Shown: one piece after another, positions 37,216 to 48,080 of the stretch | Position numbering within the stretch: position 1 is the first letter of the stretch | How the letters are laid out: every line of letters begins with the position of its first letter | Source of the DNA: Timema cristinae | Lineage: Eukaryota; Arthropoda; Insecta; Phasmatodea; Timematidae | DNA length: 64,000 nucleotides | NCBI GenBank assembly: GCA_039000515.1 | Contig: JBCFYV010011135.1 | Span: 12,446,468 to 12,510,467, forward strand | Reading direction: 5' to 3' | Position numbers and translations under genes: made by a program | Notes under the pieces: generated by a model | Told to the model about the DNA's origin: nothing | The model's input: only the letters and a program-made list of their open reading frames with translations | Database searches by the model: none

Positions 37216-37712
37216 ATGAGGTGAATGTACTAATGAGATGTAAATTAATTTCAGGCTATACTAATAATTTTATTCCTTTTATAAAGTAAAAAGTTATCAG
37301 TGCTGATGCAAGAAAAGTTATAGTATTTTATTAAATGTTCTTCTCATCAAAAGTGGACTGTAAATAACTGACATTGATCGATGTAAACGATTTCAGCCGG
37401 CTTACTAAAATTATCATAATTCAAAGCCATTATATAAATTGTCTTCATGACGACTTGTTGACGAAAGATAAAGAAGAATTTTTGTCTTCGTTTGACACTT
37501 TGCTAATCGAGATTGTAGAGATAAGTTTTTGTCATACCATTGGATGGAAGATTTAATTGTCTAACGAGATGTTAAAACGAGCACTTTGTAAACAATCATT
37601 TGTTTTGGAACACGCGTTAAAAAAAAACCATATCACCCCACGGATAAGTTTGGTTCCCATTGGTTATCTGTATAGGTCTATATAAAGTTTGTAATAATTA
37701 AACTTCTTTCTT

Positions 37713-38215
37713 AGCACTGCTTCTTACTACCGTTCAGTTTATACTGTACAACTGCATCCTAATTATGATAGTGAGATATAGATGTGTATCCCGGCTGTGA
37801 GTCACTTGCAGGAGGTATAGAGTCTGCAAATGTGAGTGACAGTGACGTTAGGTCAACGACGTGTCGGCTAATATGAGCCGGTGGGTAGGATGAGTCCTCC
37901 GGCAATTGAGTCGCAGTGGGAGGTAGGATAGGTCTCGGCAAATGTGAGTCGCGTGGGAGTAGGATAGAGTCCGGCAATTAGTCGCGTGGAGTGGGTAAGT
38001 CCGCAATATGAGTCGCGGGGAGTAGGATAGAGTCCGGCATATGATCGGGTGGAGTAGGATAAGTCCCGCAATAGATCGCGGTGGGAGTAGGATAGAGTCC
38101 GGCAAGTGAGTGTCGTCGGTGGGAGTAGGTATATGAGTCTCGGCAACGTGAATCGCGGTAAGAGGTAGGATAGAGTCCCAACGTGATTTGCGGATGGAGG
38201 TAAAGGATGACGGCG
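37713..38215. repeat. about 36-40 bp G-rich minisatellite next to a SINE tail
   Basis: 37713-37775 is a decayed minus-strand SINE tail (GCACTGCTTCTTACTACCGT). From about 37800 follow degenerate copies of GGGAGTAGGATAGAGTCCGG plus CAATTGAGTCGCGGT. Indels are common. Confidence 0.85.
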
Positions 38216-38514
38216 AAGGAGGAGTTTCAGACAAAATTGCTTTTACAAACACGAAAATTTATTAGCTCTTGCTAACGGCATACCCTGTTTGGTAATTCCC
38301 TCTATCCGACTGGCCTGATGGCGGCTACGGCTGTTGCCAGACATAGACATCTGACTGACGTATGCACGAGGTTGTCTATGAAAGGGCTGATTTGTTGTTG
38401 GTACGAGTATACGTCGGACTCTAACCTCGTGAATGAATTAATACTATGAAATGAACAATGAAATGAGGCGAAGAAATTAACGGTATAGTAATACCCTTTG
38501 AGGTGCATTTGTGA

Positions 38515-38880
38515 TGTATGGTCGTGGAATTTGAGATTTTCTTCTTGGATGTGGAGGTGTGTTTAGGTATGATGGTGATTGTGAGTGATTGCGCTGGTCT
38601 CGGAATTGGAGTATTCTTTTCTTGGATGGGGAGTGTGCTTAAGGTATGTGGTGATTGATGATGTGTGGTGTGGGAATTTGGGAGGATTCTTTCTGGATGT
38701 GGGAAGGTGTGTTTAAGAATGTGGTGAGTTGGAGGATTGCGTGGGTCGCGGAATTGGGAGATTTTCTTCTTGGAGTGGGTAGGTGTTAGGTATGAGGGAT
38801 GATGGCTGGTCGCGGAATTGGAGAATTCTTTTCTTGGATGTGGTAGTGTGTTTAAGGTTGATGGTGATTGTGCTGATTTA
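38515..38880. repeat. degenerate long-unit repeat
   Basis: About five imperfect copies of a unit of roughly 65-85 bp containing GGAATTGGAG, TTCTTTTCTTGGATG and GTGTGTTTAAGGTATG, again with many indels. Confidence 0.8.
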
Positions 38881-39294
38881 GTGACGATTCGGAAGGGTCG
38901 AAAGTTTAATTGATGTAGGGAATAGGTTTGACGCGGATGTTAGATATACCATTCCATCAGGGACGCTAGTGGCGCAGCGTTATTCATCTGGCTAGAGGTC
39001 CCTCTCGATGAAGAACCACCGTGCTAAATACCTCCATGCCCTGACCTGTCCTGATAATGGGAGAAAGGGAGCTTCCCATTGGTGCGGTAAAACGTGATGA
39101 TAGTGGCCGCCAATCGAACCAATAGAATGAGGAGTTCTCATGGGCGCTGAGTACAATGGGGAACTTGTCACGGACGGCTTGGAGAACACGGACTGTGGAA
39201 GCGGTCCAGGTATTAGAGGGGGTAGGTGGCACCACGGCCTGTTCAAGTGCGGAGGAAAGATAAAAGGGCCGACTAAACAGTGAGGCACATCAGA

Positions 39295-39495
39295 TGAGGA
39301 AGGTTGCATTTGGAGGGATGAGGAAGGTTGAATTTAGAGGAAGTGTGCCGAATTTGCGTGGAGGGAGAGTGGAAAACAATTTTTGTAAACCTACCCTTAC
39401 TACACCTGATCGGAATTCCAACCCCGATATCCCTGCCATTGGCAATATAGTCTATTACGAGAGTGACGCCTTAGACTATGTGGCTCCCGAAGCAG
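39295..39495 (-). mobile_element. SINE-C copy, partial
   Basis: Body TTTGCGTGGAGGGAGAGTGG, box B region CGGAATTCCAACCCCGATAT, and head end GCCTTAGACTATGTGGCTCC; tail absent. Confidence 0.75.
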
Positions 39496-40329
39496 GTAGC
39501 GACAATTTTTTTATTAATACACCTGCATTTTTTTCAATAAATAGACTCATTATTTCAATTTTTAATTTAATCCTTCCAAACGCCTCTTCTTCCAAACATA
39601 TCTTCCACTCGTACAACCTTTCCACCTGCCCTTCCTTTTAAACACCTCTTCCTCCCAAACATTCCTTATTACTGAAACCCGACCTCCAGAATACGTGCAA
39701 ATATTAACTTTTCTTTCAGATAAGGGTCTTCCAACGTAAATTGGACAGTAAGCCTGTCTATCACCGAATGTTTTGTCAAAAATCATCTGACAGCCGGCAT
39801 TCACTATCTGCCTCGTGTCCGTTTGTAGACCAGGCTTTAGTCGACCATCTTGTCGAGGGAATGGGGGGATGGAACGGTCCACGTGTGCAGGGCTGCAGAG
39901 GGTATGGATGAGGGGGTTGTGATGTCAACCGGGGGTATTGATCCCACCACCACTGCAAGTGATTCGCTCGCACAACTCTACTACAACACAACATTTTCTC
40001 TAAAGGTAACATCGTTTTGGTTCTTGTTTATTTGTTTCCTTAATCCTCCTTGTCTCGTTGGATGTACTTTACCTTTAACGGGATAAGGGTTGACCGTTGA
40101 CCTGAAGTAGCCTGATTTCAATCTAAGGGTGGATATATTTTAACATATCTCACTTTTTGTTATACTATTATCGTAAATGTTTATTTGACAGTAAATGTGG
40201 CCTTTTTTGACAGTTTAAAAGATACTTAAAATTGATTCCAAATATATTTGTTCTGGCATACCCCCCGACTACTCTGTCTACATCCCTAGCAAGCAATTAT
40301 TTGAACTGATACGAGTCTTCTTTAGGAAT

Positions 40330-40760
40330 GGGCAACATAAGATCATCATTCTTGTGTTGTTGGCTGTAGCTCTCCACTTTTGTCAATCCTGGTCCTTATT
40401 TCTTACAGCTTTGTCTCCCTTCCCCATCTCTTCCTGTAGTTATCTTCTTCTATCATGTCTCAGTATAAATCCTACCGTGTTAACTCATCTTTGCTCTACA
40501 CCTTTAAGTTTCCTTTCTTCATTTGCTTTTCTTAGCACTTCTGTACCATCTCCATCCATGGTATTTTCAACATTCTTCTGTAACGCCACGTTTCAAATGA
40601 TTCTAATCGTTTCCTTGTTGCACATCCATAAAGCGCAACGCTCCATACATATGCCTTAATGAACCTTTTACTGATTTCCAAATCAACGCTAGTCGAAGCT
40701 GGTAATGACTTCTTGTTATGAAAAGCTTTCTTCGCCTGCTCTATTTAACTTATAATATCT
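40330..40760 (-). mobile_element. LINE reverse-transcriptase C-terminal fragment
   Basis: Read on the minus strand, 40560-40745 gives an uninterrupted segment with IEQAKKAFHNKKSLP, then ISKRFIKAYVWSVALYGC and FETWRYRRMLKIPWME. The motifs FIKxYVWSVALYGCxTW and FExWxYRRMLKIPW are typical of the region after the RT domain in several insect and other animal non-LTR elements. The frame is lost beyond a stop after MVQKC. Confidence 0.75.
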
Positions 40761-41458
40761 TTCTTTCTTTCTTGCGTCTTGTAATGAAATAGATTTTTCA
40801 GTCACTAAACATCACTCTTCAACTAGACTCGACAACAAGGACATCCAGAGTAGGACAAAAAATCTAACAATATTTTTGTATCAATTACCGAAAGTGACAA
40901 ACAAAAATCTCAAGATGATTGCATTCTTACATCAAATATTGTATACACAGAGCTGTTGGGAATTGTAAATACGCTTACATTAATAAACTCTCCTCGCTAT
41001 TTTGTGCATACTCTTCACTGAGTACTTAATTTAAACAACCCAATAAAGGACTGATTTTTTTGTGTGAGTGGGGGGAGGGGGCGGGGAAGGGGAGGTTGAA
41101 TGTGCCAAAGTTCTACAAGGGCTTACTGGTATCGATTTAATAGGAAAAATTGGCATACCTAGTAGCCGATACTTGCATCAATGTCAACGGGATTTAAGGC
41201 GGGAGTCGGAGGAACGTGTATTAAGAAAAGTATTTTTGAAATTTTTATGGTAATTTTTTTTTTTACCAAAGTAAATCACATTTCTCAAGTAGAACAATAT
41301 AATTTAATTTTCTTCTCATGGTGATATCAACAGTTGTTGAATATTTGTTGTGAACAAAGTGACCTTAGATGATCAAATTTTTGAATGAATGAGAAAAAGC
41401 TGTCATTAATTCCAGGACATCGTTGACAGATATTCAAGAAAATTTGTTTGTTTTTCCT

Positions 41459-41743
41459 TAGCACCGCGTCTTACTACCCGTTCGGTGGCCTGGCGGTCTA
41501 GGGGTAAGGTGTCAGACTTCTGGGCTGGGGTTCAATCCTCGGTCCAGGCACAGATTTATCTGATTACCAAATCCTTACTTCACCTCTGACAAGACATCTT
41601 GTGAATGTGGGAATGCCAGGCCTTTACCGTGGTTCGGATCCCACGTTAAAACTGTAGGTCCTCCATTTCATCTCACAATCACCCTACCATTACACATTAG
41701 CTTAAGTGCGTATAGCCCGAACGGGTAGTAAGACGCGGTGCTA

Positions 41744-41775
<32 letters not shown>
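41459..41775 (+). mobile_element. SINE-A copy, joined to an inverted SINE tail
   Basis: 41459-41484 is an inverted shared tail (GCACCGCGTCTTACTACCCG then TTCGG) fused directly to a + strand SINE-A that starts GGTGGCCTGGCGGTCTAGGG. The A body and tail are complete and end in (AAT)n at 41743-41775. Confidence 0.88.
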
Positions 41776-41776
<1 letters not shown>

Positions 41777-42002
41777 CCGTTCGGATTATACGCTTATGTA
41801 CTAATAACGCTAGTGAAGTAAGGGGTTAAGAAGGTTATATTTAGAGGAAGTGTAATTACATTTGCGTGGAAAAAGAGAGGGGAAATCATTTAGGGAAAAC
41901 CAACCTCAATACACCCGACACAGATTCGAACCTGGATCTCCCTCGTCTTCGGCAGTTTAGTCTACCTCGAGAGTAACGTTTTAGACCATGCAGCCGCCAA
42001 AT
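41775..42002 (-). mobile_element. SINE-C copy
   Basis: Reverse tail (ACCCGTTCGGATTATACGC), body (TTTGCGTGGAAAAAGAGAGG), box B (CAGATTCGAACCTGGATCTC), head end TTTTAGACCATGCAGCCGCC. It abuts the SINE-A microsatellite tail. Confidence 0.85.
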
Positions 42003-42146
42003 AGTCAACATCTGTTTATATCACCACATGTAGAAAATTAAGCTCTATGCTTCTAATAAATAATTATTTAATTTATTATAATATTTGATATTAAAAAGTG
42101 CAAAAACATTGGTCCTTGCTCGCGTTCTCTACACCCCCACCTTAAG

Positions 42147-42293
42147 CTCCTCTGGACGCGTCGCGTCGCGGCGCAATGCGCCGGTCTGTCAGAGGGTGGT
42201 GTGAGTCACGTGGTGGTAGCAGCTCGGTGAAGGGGTGAGGGAGAGGTAGTGACGGGAGAGACGCGGTCGTAGTCACGAGGAAAGATCGATAGC
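42147..42293 (+). promoter_or_regulatory. CpG-rich block with E-box upstream of exon 1b
   Basis: A short stretch dense in CpG (gcgtcgcgtcgcggcg) in an AT-rich window, directly before exon 1b. GTCACGTG at 42205-42212 is a palindromic E-box of the type bound by bHLH-zip factors such as the MiT/TFE and USF families. This is consistent with an internal promoter. Function is inferred only. Confidence 0.4.
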
Positions 42294-42432
42294 ATGTCGC
42301 GTCTACTGGTGCCCCATCTCCACCTGAACAGGCCTCCGAGACCGGCGTCCTTCTACCGGCAGGACGTGTCTCCTTCGACACCTCGGGCTACCCCCAACAA
42401 GGCGGTCCTCGCACCCCCGCGGCCCGAGACAG
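42294..42432 (+). CDS. milt: milton/TRAK alternative first coding exon 1b
   Basis: This is a second possible first coding exon. The ATG at 42294 has an in-frame TAG at 42270-42272, so this is a natural start. It encodes 46 residues plus one base (MSRLLVPHLHLNRPPRPASF...), is rich in Pro and Arg, and ends at the donor ACAG|gtgagc. The phase is 1, the same as exon 1a, so it also joins exon 2 in frame (...RPETVLCSNRV). It lies in a short GC-rich, CpG-rich block, which suggests its own promoter. A basic, proline-rich N-terminus replacing an acidic one would change the region before the coiled coil. Transcript evidence is needed to prove use of this exon. Confidence 0.65.
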
Positions 42433-42520
42433 GTGAGCGATGTCGTGTCGAGAAGATACCAAGGATGTGTCGGGCTGCCGACTGCTCAGAAATATATTTA
42501 GCAACTTTTCAGTAGTGACG

Positions 42521-42856
42521 TTAAGGTGGGAGTGTAGGCAATGCGAGAAAAGGTAAATGTTTTTGAAGTTTTTATACCAAAACATTTTTTTGGTCAATAT
42601 AGATACAATATTGCTCCAGTAGAAACAGAGTTTAATTTTCTTCAAATGGTGATATCAACAGTTGTTAAATATCTGACAAGGGTGTCCTGGAATTTAACGA
42701 CAACTTTTTCTCTTCATTTGAAAAGCTTATCGTCTATTGACACTATGCTCATAACGGATATTCAACAACTGTTGATATCACCGTGTGAAGACAATTAAAC
42801 AATATCTTTCAATCGTATAAATATTTGATCTCTTATTACTTACACTCTCACCCTAG
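42521..42856. mobile_element. fold-back MITE copy downstream of exon 1b
   Basis: TTAAGGTGGGAGTGTAGGCA at the left pairs with TTACACTCTCACCCTAG at the right. Inner inverted words GGTGATATCAACAGTTGTT and AACAACTGTTGATATCACC form a long perfect stem. Same family as 10936 and 41193. Confidence 0.85.
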
Positions 42857-43067
42857 GGATTGTCGGTTTGGTTCTTTAAAAAAAATGCTGGTCTTAACTC
42901 GGTCCGCTTCCTTTAGCCCTCAAAGCCAGAGGGCGGAGGGAGACCAATTTATGTTTCAAATTGTGAAACTGAAGAATCCAAATAAATATGGAACTTTTAA
43001 CGTCATCAACCTCTTTGTCTTTAAGGGTTGTAAAGGTTTTGGAGGAGGGATCATTAGTGTGAGATCT

Positions 43068-43298
43068 ACTTCAGTGGCCAAATGGTCTTAGGCGTCATTC
43101 TCGTGTTGGACTGGCCTGGTAATGACGGGGAGATCGGGGCTTGGATCCCAGTTGTATCTAAAGAAAACTAAATGGTTTCCCAGTCTCGTTACACGCGAAT
43201 GTGGGTAGATTACCTCTAAACTGCTTCCTTATCACTACCTAATTAGAATAATTATGTATACGTATAACCTAAACAGATAGTAAAACAGTGATTACAAA
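43068..43298 (+). mobile_element. SINE-C copy
   Basis: Head CTACTTCAGTGGCCAAATGG, B-box-like GGGGCTTGGATCCC, body, and degenerate tail ATAACCTAAACAGATAGTAA. Confidence 0.78.
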
Positions 43299-44900
43299 AA
43301 AGTCTCGTGTTGGTATTTATTCGAAGAGGTAGGACGAGTTCTAATGCCTGTAAAGTGCAGATACAATATCTTTTGAAACCTTTTGTGCAATGTTGGCCTA
43401 CCGACCATAAACGGCGAAAACCTCTTTTCTGCTGGTGATTATTTATGTTCTGAATTAATATGTGACATACTATATATATATAGACTGACTCATTGATCTT
43501 TCTGGCAGCACTGCAGTGTTTGTTTTTACAACATAAAAGGATGAATCTCAAGGGATTGCGTCAGCATGTGCCAAGTAGGGATGGTCATCATGTGGAATAA
43601 GTTGATGTAACACCAAGGAGGAAAAAATATTTTCTGCAAATCATAGATGCTCTCTTGTTTAAACAATGGTGATTTTTTTTTCAGATTAATCTATTCAAAC
43701 ATATTGTATTCATTTACATACATAAAATTTTAAAATATACTATTTTTAAAATAAAAAATATGAATATATCGGTTTCCCCAGCTTCATTGGTAAAAATAAT
43801 TTATGGTAGGAAATCATCGACCAACAAAAAGCATGGATGTTTGATGTCAAACTAAACGGGTTCCAAAACTGTTTGCCTTGGGATATTTCAAATGTTTAAG
43901 GGAGAAATACTGAGTGACACACCAAAAACAGATTTTTTTCTAAGAATTAAATAAAAATATTACCTTCTCTCTCAATTTATGTGGGTTATATTTCCAAACA
44001 GATATAATGTTGCTAGGATATTGGATCTCATTATACCCTGATTATGGTTGGAAGAACAGTATCTGGTAGTTACTAAAACAGTTTTAATATATTCATACAT
44101 CAAGTCATGTTATTCGTAGCTGTCACTTTTGATTGATATTACAGGGTGTCCAGTGACCTGGAAAACTTAGAAAATAGGAAATTTGCTTGATTAGGGAAAA
44201 GTCAGGAAATTAAAAAATATAGTTTGTCTGGACATCCTGTATTACCAATACCTATAAAATAACACAAATTATATAGGTAGTAAAGGTTATCAATTTTGGC
44301 CTCAACGTACTATGTTTGAATTTTCTAAGCTGTTCATCCAACCAAAATAAAAAGCCCTCATCAATGATTTTACCTCATGAACAAACAGGAAAGATTGTTA
44401 AGTAATTTTTTTGTTGTTTTATGTGAGTGCCCCACAAACTTGGTTGCGATTCACTGAGCTCTGTTTCATGGTTCGTCAAGCTGACATTGTCTTACCCACA
44501 ATGCAAGGTTGGCCCTCATTGTTCTCACTGTTCTGGGACAATTCTAGAGTTCACTATGAGATGGAAGATTATAAAAAACACATTGTTTGGATCAACTTTA
44601 TTATATTTTTAAGTCAAATTTACATTAGCCACTGATGTAATTTTGAAATAATCCTACATGATGTTTTGTGTTAAAACCAATAACTAACTTATTAACAAAT
44701 AAAAGGCGGAGTCTCGGTTCCCAGGTTAAGACACTAGGTTAGTCTAGTTAGTGAAATGGGAGTTTCATGGATATTAGAATAATCAAAGATAATCTAATAT
44801 AAGATATAAGACTTTGTTTTTTATTACAAAGTGGTGATAGTTTATATAAAACTAACTATAATAATTTTAAACCTAATGATGGAATGAACATGTTTGATTA
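43299..44900. other. AT-rich intronic stretch
   Basis: No exon seen. It contains a small element of about 98 bp at 44142-44239 with ends CAGGGTGTCCAGTGACCTGG and TCTGGACATCCTG between two TATTA flanks. Confidence 0.45.
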
Positions 44901-46700
44901 GTAATTGAAGTGTGTGGCCAAATAAGGGTCTATGTTACATTTAAACACATTTTGAGTTTTTGGTGGAAGAGATCTACATTAAAGATCTATGTGTGGTAGT
45001 CACATTGTGTGATTAATTTGTACATGTAAAGTTCAGTACTTAGTGGTACTGTACTGCTTCTATTAAAACGTGAGCTTACTTAGATGACAGCTCAAAATGT
45101 TACTAGAAGTAGTCCCTAATATATCACTATGCCAACAGCTGACATATCTCACTTTGGATAACTGTAATGAAAACATGGTAATGTATGAATGTGATTGTTA
45201 ACCACAGTTATTAAGGGCAATATTATTAATATATTTATTTGAATTTGGGCTCAAAGCTTATTTATCGTTTTGCTCCACTTAAAAAAAATTTAATATTCAC
45301 ACCACTTTCATAAACACTTCTAACCAACATAGATTTAAAATGGCGACCAACGAATTTAAACCATCTGGTTGAACATGCCAGTAAACAAGTTTTTTACAAT
45401 GATGCACCCAAGCAGTTGATGAGAATAATTTATTCAGTTAAATATTTTGAAATACGATATAATAATCATAAAATAATTTATTATATATAAAAAAATGACA
45501 AGTATTTTCTCTTTTCCAAGTATATATGGATGCCTGTATTAAAAGGTATTGATGTGTGCACTATATTACACACAATCAATAACTTTCCAAAAAGAAGAAT
45601 TGGTACTTTTAATTATGTTTAAAATATTGTTTCAAGTTTGATAAAAAGTAATTATTAAAAGTAATGAAGTAGTATGAGAAAACTTATAAGCTTACGATAT
45701 TTTAGATGTAAAATATAACAGGCAATTAAAAAACTTTACATTTATAACAAAACTGTGATCTTTTATAAGTGTTGGAAACTCAAAACCTAAACATATGATT
45801 TTCGAACTGTCATCCAGGTAAAAACCTATCTGTGAACAATTAACACCACTTTCACAAAAACTTCTAACGAACATAGCTTCAAAATGTCGACTGACGAATC
45901 TAAACCATATGGTTGAACATAACGGAAAACAAGTTGTTTACAATGATGCAGACACGCAGTTGATGAAAATATTTTATTCAGTTAAATATTTCAAAATACG
46001 ATAAAATAATCATAAAATCATTTATTGTATGTAAAAAAATGACAACAATTTTCTCTTTTACAAGTAAATATGATGCCTGTATTAAAAGATATTGATGTGT
46101 GCACTATATTACACAAAATTAGTAACGTTACAAAACGAAAAATAAGTACTTTTAATTATGTTTAAAATATTGTTTCGAGTTGGATAAAAATAAATTATTT
46201 AAAAAAATGAAATAGTATGAGAAATCTTGGTTAAGTTTAAGTTATTTTAAATGTAATATATAACAGGTAATTAAAGATCTTGACATTTACAACTAAACTG
46301 TGATCTTTTACAAGTGTTGGCAACCCAAAACCTAAACATATAATTTTCGAACTGTCATCCAGGTTAAAAACCTATCGTGAACGGAACATAGCATTGTGTT
46401 AAAGACTAGACTCTATTTAGAATGTGAATGAAAGGCATGACCTTGTCTTCATCCTGGCCTCATTCATTCAAGCAAACCTAGCACTCTGAGTGAGCCTATT
46501 TTATATATTTATCGGAAGACAATATTTTCAGGAGAAATAATTTTGCACTAAAGTGTTTTCATAGTACTGTGGGAAAAGGGTCTATGTAACCTGCTTGGGT
46601 ACCACAGACGACTGTTACTCTCAAAAGTTAGAAAATGTATTTTCTGAAAACTTACCAATTGTAACATAGACCCTTATTTGGCCACATGCTTCAATTATAA
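44901..46700. mobile_element. composite terminal-inverted-repeat unit (1.8 kb)
   Basis: The outer ends 44901-44940 and 46660-46699 are inverted copies of about 36 bp (GGCCAAATAAGGGTCTATGT at the left). Inside, 45060-46395 is the inverse of 420-1180 with a stretch of about 540 bp present twice in tandem (45317 and 45860). No coding sequence. Confidence 0.65.
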
Positions 46701-46737
46701 GTGTTTTACATAAAAAAAAAACTAATTGTAAATATTC

Positions 46738-46864
46738 ACCAGGCCTCCACCGTGGTTCGGATCCCACGTTAAACTGTAGGCCCTCACAATCACCCTACCT
46801 TTACACATTAGCGTTAGCCTGAACAGGTAGTAAAACGCGGTGCTGCTAATAATAATAATAATAA
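46738..46864 (+). mobile_element. SINE-A 3' part
   Basis: CCAGGCCTCCACCGTGGTTC, then TTAAACTGTAGGCC, a shortened tail (GTTAGCCTGAACAGGTAGTA) and (AAT)n. Confidence 0.85.
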
Positions 46865-47113
46865 TTTAATAGCACATTTTATCTCACAACTACATCCAAA
46901 ATTGGCATTTCATCTACAAATAAGTTTCTTTAGAAAAATAGTTTATGTTCGCCAGACTGCGAGGTAAACACTTGCCCTTTGGAACTCATCAATTTATTTG
47001 GAAGCATATTCCACACATAGCTGAAAATTGAAATAATGTCCCTATTGGATGCATAAATAAGCGGCAAATCGGATTAAGCCTGCATGAATTATAATTTATA
47101 GAGTTTACTTATT

Positions 47114-47152
47114 TAGCACCGCGTCTTATTTCTTGTTCAGGTTATGCTGATA
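47114..47152 (-). mobile_element. SINE tail fragment
   Basis: TTAGCACCGCGTCTTATTTC then TTGTTCAGGTTATGCTGA; only the tail survives, 170 bp before exon 2. Confidence 0.6.
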
Positions 47153-47323
47153 AATTCAACTGAAACAACATTTTAAACCTTTATTAAACGAAATGTCATT
47201 TCTTTCAACAAGTCATCAATATGTATTTATTGTAACAAGGATCCATGAACTTTTCATTTGTTTTTCTCTTTATTTTGTCGTAATCTGTAACATCTTGATG
47301 TCATTTGTTTCTTTTGTTTCCAG

Positions 47324-47400
47324 TTCTATGCAGCAACCGGGTGAGCCAAATGACCAAGACCTACAATGACATAGAAGCAGTGACCCGGCTTCTAGAAGAG
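47324..47400 (+). CDS. milt: milton/TRAK exon 2 (start of HAP1_N region)
   Basis: A 77-bp internal exon between a pyrimidine-rich acceptor (tttgtttccag|) and the donor GAG|gtgaga. With the single G carried over from exon 1a or 1b it reads [20 protein letters not shown] followed by TRLLEE. The segment [21 protein letters not shown] is a hallmark of the Milton/TRAK family, at the start of the HAP1_N domain and the kinesin-binding coiled coil. The exon ends in phase 0, matching exon 3. It is common to both candidate first exons. Confidence 0.93.
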
Positions 47401-48080
47401 GTGAGAAACATTTACTGTCGTTATGAATACTTCGAGAAGAAACTATTTTCAGTTTAGGTCAAATTAAAAGGAACGAGAGTTGAGGTCCACTTTTAGTTTT
47501 CATAACAAAACATTCAACAACAACAAAAACAACACATCTTTTCACAGAAATAAAAAAAAATCTTTATTTGACACATTTTGGTTTGAGTTTCATCTTTATA
47601 ATCATATAGTAATCTCACCATTGTTTGAATATAATTAATAGCATCATTGAATTTTAACAAGCCTCTTATAATTTATAAAGTTTCTTGAAGCAACTTTATA
47701 TTTGCCGGCAAAAAAATAAATAAAAGTTTTTTTTTTTGTTTTTTTTCAAAAACCGCAAAATTACTGACTTAACGCCTAATCATTTACATCTCACCTTGAT
47801 AGCTATAAAAATAATATAAAGCATGAACCTTAAAAAGACACTTTCTCTTAAATATAAAAAAAAAAGTGTTCCAATGTGTCCATTATCTGTGAAGCAATTC
47901 ATAGGAAGGTCAAGAACAATAATTAAATATTAGATAAAGGCATTCAAATGGAAACATTGATTTTAATGTTGATTTATAAGATGAAAAATCTTTTATTCAA
48001 ATACATTATATTGCCCAAGTCAGATTTTGTTGGCCTAAATAACTGGTTTATTTTATTAGGTGTTCTTTATTTGACAGACT
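47401..48080. other. AT-rich start of intron 2
   Basis: No feature recognised other than A and T runs. Confidence 0.4.

Larger units (their letters stand above)
41193..42146. mobile_element. fold-back MITE split by a SINE cluster
   Basis: The left half 41193-41458 starts TTTAAGGCGGGAGTCGG and the right half 42003-42146 ends TACACCCCCACCTTAAG. Compared with the uninterrupted copy at 10936, the break falls within gacagatattcaa...ctgttgatatcacca. About 545 bp of SINE sequence sits in the gap. Its right end is about 150 bp from the exon 1b ATG. Confidence 0.75.

Noticed and set aside
37848..38252. 134-residue minus-strand frame rich in Pro, Thr and Arg
   Set aside because: It reads through an indel-rich minisatellite; no domain.
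39850..40004. Possible additional milton exon ending at a good donor (AAAG|gtaaca)
   Set aside because: The open frame lacks an ATG and would end in phase 2, incompatible with exon 2 (needs phase 1). No family resemblance.
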